From Ceratothoa steindachneri (taxonomy: Eukaryota; Arthropoda; Malacostraca; Isopoda; Cymothoidae): 64,000 bases of DNA. A program made the translations under genes and the position numbers. The notes beneath the pieces were generated by a model. That model did not search any database. It had not been told where the DNA came from and worked only from the letters and a program-made list of their open reading frames with translations. Location: positions 196,023,126 to 196,087,125 of the forward strand of contig OZ018321.1 of NCBI GenBank assembly GCA_963969495.1. Direction: 5' to 3'. The number at the start of each line of letters is the position of its first letter. The first letter of the stretch is position 1. Below, one piece after another: positions 55,071 through 64,000 of this stretch.

Positions 55071-56818
55071 TTCATCCCTGGGCTGGTACCCACTTGCAAT
55101 TTCAACACAGCATGGTGCAGCTCCACCTTGTGATTGTGGACTAGAGGCACAGGTTGGAGACCTATTTTAAGAATGTTGTTGAAAAATTAGTACGCCTTAA
55201 ATCAAACGAAAGAAAACGAGACTAAAGTTAAAAAAATATAAAAATAAATAATATCTATGCCAAGAATGAAATATTTAACCCCCAAATTAGTAGAAATTTA
55301 AGTTAGTAGATTGTAAAGTTATCGGATAGTTAGGGGATAAGGAAAAATCAGTTTCATCGAGGGCTCCCTTGTATGGCTTAATATAAACTGATCCTGACAT
55401 TTTTAATAAATGGGTCTAAGGTTATCCAGAGAGAAGGGAAAATGTTTTGCTGAAAGAGGATGACCAGCATTTTATGCATGGTTGCGTATGCTGGTGAATT
55501 TGTACGTAGGTAAATGTCTCTTAATTATATGAGATACTTTAAAATGCTTCTTGCCGCACTGTTTAAATTGTAGCTAGTCTTACTTAGGTCAAAGGCATTG
55601 TAGCCAGCACGCTTGAATTGATAGTCAAAAGGGAATCTCAACATCGGTTGAATACGACCTTTATAGTTGAGGCATGAACCCAAAGTATTATGATTAATAT
55701 AGATCAAGTTATAATATCCTTGTAGTAGAGCAGTTTGCAAGATTTTCTCAAGGGAGACTTTCAAAAAAGAATTAGCTATACGTTTATATGAGAGCTATAG
55801 AAATTGTATGCTTTAAAACAGAGGTGTATAAGGAAAAACATATTAAATGATAATATGTTCTCATAAAGCTCACTTATTTGTTAAATTCCGTCCTATCTGG
55901 TGAACATGTTAGGGCTTTAATTTTTTTATCTTTACACTACATATTTTAAATTTATGTATTTATGTCAAAAAAACTGGAAGAGATAGTAGTTAAACCTACT
56001 ACCATCTATTCAGGAACTAACTATTTTATTTGATAAATTAGTGTATTAACTGTATGTTCCTAATTTGAATAATAGATTATAACTATTTAAAATTACTCAG
56101 GATGTTCAAATATAAGGGAGGAAACGTCTGACAAAGCAAATATAAATGTTTTTCTCCTGAAGCAACCACATTGTAATATGAAATAAGAGACTAAAAAAAC
56201 TAAAAAGGAGAAATTAAAAGTGTTTTAGGAAATATTAAAATGGGTTCAAGTCGAACCAAAGTAACATTTCACCCAAGGGGATTAGAATGGATAAGTACTC
56301 TGAAAAGAGCACTGTTTCCTTATCGTCTCTTTACGGAAATGTCCTAATGGACAATGGTCAAATACTCGTGGTTTTGGGGGTTCCATAAGCTTGTGCGATC
56401 TATACAAGCGATGCGATTAAAATTAATAAATATAAAATCTACAAAATAATTACAAGCGCCTAAGCTACTCTTAAATATTATAACAGTAAATATCTTTAAC
56501 TTTACGATCTATATATCTCCTAAGACGAAGGGAATAAATAGCTGTCATATTTTCCAAATTACTGTAATTTGCGTAATCAGCTACTTATTTGTAAATCTTA
56601 CTAAATCATTTTTTTGTTTCCTAAAACTAGAAGACTTTTAGTTCTATTTTTTAGAAGAAACAAATGACAGAAACATAATATTCTGATTGAATAGTTATAA
56701 AAATCTGGATAAAAGACTGTAGGTAATAATGACAGTTCAATAACATTTATATTTAATTTAATTCAAATTAATCGAGGATTTAAAAGAGAATTTGTGTTTT
56801 GAGCATTAAAATGAGATA
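55071..56818. other. unassigned 1.7 kb, no gene seen
   Basis: AT-rich. A minus-strand frame of 79 codons at 55525-55764 has no recognised domain. Confidence 0.5.
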
Positions 56819-56820
56819 TA

Positions 56821-57760
56821 CAAGGGGCGGTCCATAAGTTTTGCGAATCGGTAGGGCAAAACAGAGGAAGAGGGATGGCTGTTTGTAGTGGTGTTACGAC
56901 AAGTTATGTCAAGTCAGGACCTGCAGTCGCACGCTCCTGCCTCGTCTATTTAAGAGGCAGTAGCTGATCGCTGATCGCAGATCGTCAGTCACAAATTTTT
57001 CAACAATGGAGAAGGTTGAGCACCGCGCAGTGATCAAATCTTTGACCAAGGAAGGCAAGAATGCAAAAGAGATCCATGAATTCATGGTTGCAGGGTACAG
57101 CGACCACACCCCTTCCTATGCAACCATTGCTCGCTAGAATAGGGAGGTCCGACATGGTAGTGAGTCGCTTCAAAATGACCCCCAGCCAGGATGCCCATCA
57201 GACGTGACCAACGAGGACAATCTGGCCCGTGTGGAGAGGATAATCCTCGAAAATCGACGAATGGAGGTCGTAGAAATCGAGCGAGAACTTGAAATATCAC
57301 ATGAAAGTGTTCTTAACATCATTCACGACGATTTTGGCCATGACCAAGGTCTCTGCCCCTTGGGTCCCTAGAAACCTCACGCCCCATGATTGACTTCAAC
57401 GTCATCAAAGTCCACAAGGCCAGAGTTGCCGAAGCTGCCCTGCGCGAGTGCGGATTCGAGGAGCTCAACCATCCCCCCTACATTCCAGATTTGGCCCCTA
57501 GCAACTACTTTTTATTCCGCCAGCTCAAGGCTGCAGGGCGTGGACGCCGGTTTGGGCACGATGAAGATGTCCAGCTCGCCGTCCAGGAGTGGATTGAACA
57601 GCAGTCGGGAGATTTCTGGTTGTCGGGAATTCGAAGCCTCAGAGACAAGTGGCGCAAGTGCATTAAAGTCGAGGGTAGTTATATTGAAAAATAATCAAAC
57701 ACTTTTCCTCATATCTCGTTTCCTTATATCCGAATTGCAAAACTTATTGACCGCCCCTCG
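56821..57760 (+). mobile_element. internally deleted mariner element with intact ends
   Basis: The inverted repeats are caaggggcggtccataagtt followed by ttgcgaat on the left, and cgaggggcggtcaataagtt followed by ttgcaatt on the right (minus strand). TA lies outside both ends (56819-56820, 57761-57762). At 940 bp it is about 350 bp shorter than a full mariner. The transposase lacks its catalytic centre. Ends are nearly identical, so the deleted copy may have been mobilised by an intact relative. Confidence 0.9.
57006..57694 (+). pseudogene. mariner transposase with deleted catalytic centre
   Basis: The N-terminal half starts MEKVEHRAVIKSLTKEGKNA and contains the HTH region, a TAG stop at 57136 in place of a Trp codon, then ILENRRMEVVEIERELEISH and ESVLNIIHDDFG. 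A one-base insertion near 57341 shifts the frame, after which MTKVSAPWVPRNLTPH can be read. Directly afterwards (57386-57694) the C-terminal part follows: VHKARVAEAALRECGFEELN, HPPYIPDLAPSNYFLFRQLK (the last catalytic Asp region, PDLAPSN) and IRSLRDKWRKCIKVEGSYIE. The roughly 110 residues normally between the N-terminal domain and the second Asp, including the first catalytic Asp, are missing. Confidence 0.85.
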
Positions 57761-57762
57761 TA

Positions 57763-60700
57763 TGGTGGCATTTGGCGATTAGGGAAGGGATGGTTCCCAG
57801 ACTTGCCTATGTCTCCTAATTAAATATCGCAATAGCCCTTAAATGAATTGAATTTGTTAGAAAAACAACTAATATAATCGCTTTGTTTTATTTCTGTTAA
57901 AATTAAAATATCTTTAATTTTTAAAAAAGCATCGACAATAAACTAAACTCCCCAAAACTTCTATTTGACTCTATGAAACGCTTTAAGTATGAACCCATTT
58001 TATCCCCCCAAAATATATATCTTATTAATTACTTATATATAATTAAAAAACAATTGTAAGATTCTGTAATAATTTAAAAATTGTAAAATAAGTTAATGTA
58101 AGTAGAATGTACAAATATAATGTTATTTGTAACTCATTTCAAATGTATAAATATTCAGTCCATTTGTATTTGTTATATACTGCTGTATATGCGGACCCTT
58201 TACATAAAAGGGAAATTGAAAAGTATCTAAAAATGAACAAATAAAAAAATAAAGAGGAATATACACATGATAAAAAAATCTGAAGACTTTCAAAGCTTCT
58301 GCCGGATAAAGAATACTGAATCCAGCACCTAAGATTTCTTTACCCCTTAATAAATCTCTGATCACCTTTATCCAGCCTTCAATCAAGAAAGAAGACAACT
58401 CTACCCCTTGGAGTCAGTCTCTCACGTAAAATCATTATCCTCAAAAATAGAATCGGCACCAAACCGAACCAAGAAACCTATCTGGCTACAAAGAACTAGG
58501 ACCCAAACTCGGTGTCAAATCGCCAATAGTAACTAAACTACTCAAACAGGGCAACAAAATCAATACTTCAACTACTCCTTGGTCTTCATTTCCTTCAATA
58601 TATGTATATATACTGTATATGTGTGTGAAACTTAAAAGTACTTTCGAACTCTGATTCAAGTTTATTATCAATGAATAATATAAAATAACAAGAGAGAGAT
58701 ATACATATAAAAATGCAAGTGAGAATGAAGGAACACCAATAACACGGATTTAAGTAATAGAATGAATATTAGCTAATAAATTAGAGGTAATTAAGAATAA
58801 ACAATTTGAAACGTTTATATGACTCAAAAAAGTAAAAAAAAGATTGAGAAATAAATCCGTAAACATAGAAGATAGATATCTTAATCCTAAGAATACCCGT
58901 ATGACCAGGATAATCGCAAAATTTAACTTGTAAGTAGATAATTCCGAGATTAGGAAAGAAATGAGAAAAGATGGAATTGAGAGAGATATATATATATATA
59001 GAAAGAGTTAAAGAGTAATAAAAGTAGGAATGAATTAAGATAGTATGGTAACTACGTAGGTCAATAAAAATTTGTATATGGTAAACGTTAATAAACTCTT
59101 GTCTGAATATAAGATTAATAATGAAAGCAAAATTAGTATTCAAATTGGAATTTTTACCAGTGAAAGGAATCAATAAATTTAAATAAAATTTATCCTCTAG
59201 TGTAACATGATTTTTAGTGAATTCCAGTGGATTCTAAGGTTAAGCAGTGTCATAAATATAAAAAAACGATATTTTTTTCACTGGTTCAGACATTAATTCT
59301 ATCTATAATGTGACACACTTTTGGACAGAGATTGAGCATGTTGGCATTCTAAAACTTAAAATGTCTAACTCGATGTTTTGGGGATTTTTCATTCCTGTAT
59401 TTATCCTTTTTTTGTCATGTTTGAACCATCATTTTCCCATTAATATGTCTACATTTCTATCTCTGGCTTTTCTAATTTGTTTTGAGGTTTGTTGCATATC
59501 TATGTATAAAGATGGGAGTTTTTCGTATCTGTTTGCTTTTTCTGTATAAGCACCCCCACCCCACACATCAAAGATGATGAAGAAATGTCAAAGGTTTGGA
59601 GTTCACCTGTCCAACCGATTAAGCTGAAATTTTAGACGAAGGTACAATCATTAAAGAGGAGAGGAACAAGTTAATTTAAGCCTTTTTAGTGCTGATTAGT
59701 AAAGAAGATAAGCCATCTATAAAATGACTTAGCGATGAAAAGACATTTATATGATGACAAAGTAAAGAATTACGTGTAAATTAGGAAAGATGAAACCAAT
59801 TCTTAGTTAAGGGAAGGGGAGGTAGGTTTTTATTTTTAACCTGCAGCGAAGCGCCAGGTCTTGGCGTCGCATTTCCTTTAAAGGAGTAAAGTTTAATTGT
59901 ACCCATTTAGAGCCATGAAATGACCCATATAACCATGGGACATATGGTTATTCACCCCGGAGATTTCAAATCTGCCATCAGATTTGGCACTGGGTGGCGT
60001 CATCTAGTGGTAGAAGCCTCATTTAGCGATTCCAAGGCACTTTTAAGTCATTTGAACCATGGAAAACCATCAAGGCAATAACCATTTATCATCTTATCAC
60101 AAAACGCCGCAGGTCCTTGGAGGGGCTTTCCATCTTGTTCTACTTTAGGCAGTAAATCTTTACTCGACCAGTTTCCTGGTTTATCATAGACATGGTTTAT
60201 CTTTAACAACTTAAACTAAGTTCACAAATTCGAAGTAAGTATAAGTAGTATTGTAATGTCAATGAAACACAAAGAGTCATGAAACACAAAAAACCTATCT
60301 GGCTTAATCACTATTAAGGATAAACCATCTCTAAATTGACCTAGAAAAGAAGAATCATACTTTTCGTTTTGAGATGGTTTATCTTTACTTGATTCAGAAA
60401 GGATTGTAGGCTATTTTACGCTCAACTACCCTACATACTTTGTCCTTTCAAGGGGTTGAAATCATGTAATGATTCTAGGAAATTCGTAGGTGCAACAGGA
60501 TATCCAGGTTCCTCATGAAGTTTAAAGTTTTAGACCACCCCTGAAAATGGGGTACCGTCAGGTTGAGTCTAACTTCTAAGACCACGTAAGTAAGCTAGTA
60601 GACTTTAAAACGGCAAATATTACACCGTTTATTTAAGAAAGAGAGTAAATGTGAGGCGTAAAATTATAGACCTATTATTTTACTACAATATTTATTAACT

Positions 60701-62316
60701 TAGTGGAATTGGTAATTCGTGATAATATTCTAGTTCACTAAGATATAATTTACTTACATATTTAGTACTGTTATGAGAAAAGAATCATTATAAACCAGCC
60801 TGCAAATGTTTTCTTCATGAATGGTTGTAATTCACGAGGAAAATTAAGTGGTAGATACTATAATTCTAGGTTTTATGAAGACTTAACTGTTGTTCCTAAA
60901 AGCCTCCACTTATTAGAAAGCTGAAAGCCCATGAAATCGATTGATAGAAAGGATACCAATGTATATACTCTAATGGAGAAAAATCAGAAATTATTAAGGT
61001 TACAATCTGAGGTTACACTGCTTGCTTTTCTATTATTAAATTTTTGAATGGATCTTAACAATAAAATTTGTACTTAGTTAAATCCATAAGTCTTCAGATG
61101 ATCCAAAATAGGGATAAATAGTCAATAGCATAGAAAAATATGATGCGCTACAAAGCGACTAAACTATGGTCGTAGAAAGGATATCGAAATGCTGCAAAGT
61201 GTGCAACCTAAGGTCATTACAGAGAATCCTAGACTGAAAGCTGTAAGGATTATGAGATACAACTGGCAGAACTTGGACTATTCCGTTTTTGGGCCACAAG
61301 ACGCTTGTGTGCAGCATTGATTGCAGGGTTGAAAAGTTCTCAAAGTCTTCGTTAATTGGACATTTTGAGGTTTTCTTACTGGTGAGAATAACGGGGCTAC
61401 GAGGAATAACTCGAAACCTGCGAGTTAAGCTCTGCTAGTCTAATCTTACAATGAATGTTCTCACGTATAAGGTTACGAATCGTTGCGACGTTCTCCAGAC
61501 AGTAGTTATATGCGGCAACTAGACAAATTCGATAAAAATAATCCGGATGCAAATATGAAGAGCCTTGGAACATTCGAGCAGCCTAAAGTTAACTTTTTGA
61601 TAAAGGTTGATAGCAAAAATATTAGAATAATCTTGTATTACACTTCAAATTTGTTTTGAATACTCCAATTTGGAAATAAATCAAGCTGTTATATAGTATT
61701 TTAGGGAGCATTTTGTAAGGTATTGAACAATATTTAATTGTAAAATCTTTTGTCAAAGCTTTTACAAAAAAACCCATCAAAATCCCTTTATAAAAGGTAA
61801 ACATTAGTAACTTTTCTAAAGAGCCAATGAAAGATGTTTGTGCTGGTAATGGGATAAGTGGCTCAAATAAAAAAAAAACAGCAACATAAAAATACAAATA
61901 GGATCAATTTATATTTTTTCATTAACTCTATAATTTAAGAAGGGGAATTTTTTGAGTATTTGAATAATAACACTGTCTAACAAAATTTAACTTTTTGTCG
62001 ACTACAAAGATTAGAATAACATTTTTTAATGTAGTTGTATGTAGATTTAACAAATGGAAGTCATTTTTATCGTAATGACCAGTTTTTTTGTAAGTTGCCA
62101 ATTACTAATTTTGTCAAATTTTGAAGATTTTCACGAGTTTCATTCTTTTATTTCTTACTTTCATGTTATTTAACTAAATAAAATTTTAAATAAAGCAACA
62201 ATTTTGAATAAAAAAGCCAAGAAGACAGTATAAAAATAGCCCATATATATTCCACTACATACTCGTATGTAGTTCAGTAACATCTAAAAAAAATCAAAGA
62301 AAAATTTCTTCTCTAG
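57763..62316. other. unassigned 4.5 kb with minor repeats
   Basis: No gene recognised. 58630-58690 is the second copy of the TA-flanked repeat E. At 59705-59745 and 60319-60350 related blocks occur (gataagccatctataaaatg and gataaaccatctctaaattg), with inverse-oriented atggtttatcttta motifs at 60191 and 60372. 61915-61975 (actctataatttaagaaggg, then ttttttgagtatttgaat) resembles 31137-31190 of the inverted-repeat family. Short frames at 58123-59549 and 61622-61897 are uninformative. Confidence 0.5.
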
Positions 62317-63995
62317 TGAAAAAACTATATAATTTGTAATTTGAATGTAAAATTGGCGACCGAGATAAACCATGGGCACCACATCTATGTTGCACGACAT
62401 GCTTAAATTCTTTATCAAAATGGTCTAAAGGAAAAATAAAAAGACCTTAATTTGGTGTTCCAATGGTATGGGGAGAGCCCCAAGACCATGCCACTGACTG
62501 CTATTTCTGTTTGGTAGACAAACAAAGTATATAAGTAATTGTTTATTGTCCACTGTACCTATATTTTGAAGTAGTATACTGTAATATTATTTTTTTAAAA
62601 TATAAAATTAATTAAGTTTAGAACCAGTTTATTGTAATCACACATACTCTTATGTACATAACTTTAAATTTTATGCATAAAATTTCCATACTTTTAGGTA
62701 AAACAACGAAGTGTGCTTCAGCTGTCGTATATCCGAACCTTAGATGTGCTATTCGGCCTACACCTCACTTGAAAGGACATTCCACTACTTAAACCACCTG
62801 CAGATATTGTTTTATCTAACCCTGATGAATCAAATATGCAATCATGTGAACCAGAAACTGTAATTTATGTTCCTGAAACTGATGATACTACTCCAAACCC
62901 TTTCTCACAACTTGATCTAGATGATCTTGTAAGAGATCTAAACTTAACAAAGCAACAGAGTGAATTACTGGCCTCGAGACTGAAAGAAAGAAGTTTAGTC
63001 GCAGAAGATGTTCGAATTACTAAGTTTCGCATTCGATCAAACAATTTACAAGACAAATTTTCACTTGACAACAATTTATGCTACTGTAATTACATTCCCC
63101 GTCTCTTTGAAGAATTAGATATACATTATGAACCCAGTCAATGGAGAATTTTTATTGACGCTTCTTTATGTAGGAGTAAAGCCGTGCTTCTGCATAATGT
63201 AAATAAAATACCCGATACTAGTAGCTCACTTTGTTGTTTTGAGAAAAACTTATGAGAATTTAGATTTCATTTTAAAAAGCATTAAATATAGTGAACATAA
63301 ATGGTTGATTTGTGCTGACCTTAAGGTAGTAGCCATTTTAAATGGCTTGCAGTCAGACTACACAAAATTCATGCGTTTTTTGTGCCAGTGGGACAGTAGA
63401 GCTTAGGGAGAACATTACATATGCTCAGAATGGTCTTTAAGAGAAGAGACAAAAGTAGGTTGTCATAATGTCATAATTGAACCATTGGTTCCTAAGCAAA
63501 ACATAATTTTGCCACCACTTTACATAAAATTAGATTTAATGAATCAAATTGTGAAAGCTTTAAAGCATGACTAGACATCCTTCTTATATTTAAAAACAAA
63601 ATTTCCTAGAATTAGTGATGCTAAAATTAAAGAAGGAATCTTTGTTGAGCCTCAAATTCGACAACTTATGGTAGATAGTGAGTTTGAGGCAAAATTGAGC
63701 AAGCCAGAATTTGGTGCCTGGCATAGTTTCATAAAATTACCATATTCTTATTCAGAATTTGATTAGGTCTTATAATGAGTAGGGATAGAATATGTCACTA
63801 AAGGTGCATTGTTTGCATTCCCATCTGTATTTCTTTCCAGAGAATCGAGCAGACGTCAGCGATGAGCATGTTGAAAGATTCCACCAGGATATTGCTACTA
63901 TAGAAAATAAATATAAACGAAAATGGAGTCCTGCGATACTTGCTGACTTCTGCTGGACCCTTAACAGAGACAGACATAAAAACATAAGAAAATAA
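62317..63995 (+). pseudogene. multi-copy arthropod gene family of unknown function, copy 2
   Basis: Same family as 38540-42034. The first visible exon (62317 to about 62525) follows an acceptor aaaatttcttctctag. It reads FECKIGDRDKPWAPHLCCTT, then LSKWSKGKIKRP, a stop, FGVPMVWGEP and TDCYFC. After an intron ending aatttccatacttttag, the next exon (from 62698) has VVYPNLRCAIRPTPHLKG, a frameshift near 62780, then LDLDDLVRDLNLTKQQSELL, QWRIFIDASLCRSKAVLLHN, a second shift near 63215, EHKWLICADLKVVAILNGL and LCQWDSRA, IIEPLVPKQNIILPPLYIKL, RISDAKIKEGIFVEPQIRQL. The end is MSLKVHCLHSHLYFFPENRA, DVSDEHVERFHQDIATIENK and DFCWTLNRD, to a stop at about 63995. Several stops and shifts make it non-functional. 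It is complementary to copy 1: it keeps the C-terminal ERFHQDI region intact. Confidence 0.75.
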
Positions 63996-64000
63996 GGAGA

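Overview
This is an AT-rich animal nuclear window that is almost entirely repeat and transposon sequence. It has spliceosomal-type exons, long (TA)n, (GA)n and (CT)n microsatellites, several Tc1/mariner lineages, Penelope-like, CR1-like, RTE-like and Ty3/gypsy-like elements, and SINEs with pol III-like boxes. This repertoire suggests an arthropod, possibly a crustacean; the species cannot be fixed from the sequence alone. No bacterial gene organisation, rRNA, intact tRNA or CRISPR array was seen.

Layout. 1-3,545: microsatellites and three minisatellites. 6,962-8,262: mariner-like element with both ends and a frameshifted transposase. 11,580-13,290: mariner C-terminal remnant, an inverted pair of SINE pieces and another dispersed repeat. 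14,874-17,230: decayed non-LTR retrotransposon cut off by a SINE. 17,530-19,690: TA tracts, a palindrome and a long-inverted-repeat element. 19,690-23,060: Neptune-type Penelope-like element (reverse transcriptase plus GIY-YIG endonuclease) split by a 1.37-kb insertion that looks like a solo LTR. 24,982-30,360: two minus-strand exons of one immunoglobulin-superfamily gene (Sidestep-like), the only convincing host gene; their 5.0-kb intron holds a Tc1 element whose catalytic core is replaced by a CCTAG-rich satellite. 30,900-38,450: inverted-repeat family, a MULE-like fragment, two mariner-type elements, an ~18-bp satellite and a Tc1 remnant. 38,540-42,034 and 62,317-63,995: two decayed copies of a conserved multi-copy arthropod gene family of unknown function. 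42,240-44,720: Tc1 and RTE-like remnants. 44,894-51,798: two CR1-like LINEs on the minus strand, one nearly full length (zinc/coiled-coil ORF1, SGNH esterase, AP endonuclease, reverse transcriptase) and one 5'-truncated and flanked by (GA)n. 53,500-55,070: Ty3/gypsy pol remnant. 56,821-57,760: internally deleted mariner with intact ends.

The genes do not form a pathway. The window is best read as the intronic and flanking space of a large Ig-superfamily gene colonised by successive waves of transposons. No novel defence or metabolic system is supported. The most informative items are the phase-matched host exons, the unknown gene family in which one copy has a clean intron the other lacks, the nested Penelope/LTR insertion, and the satellite-filled Tc1.
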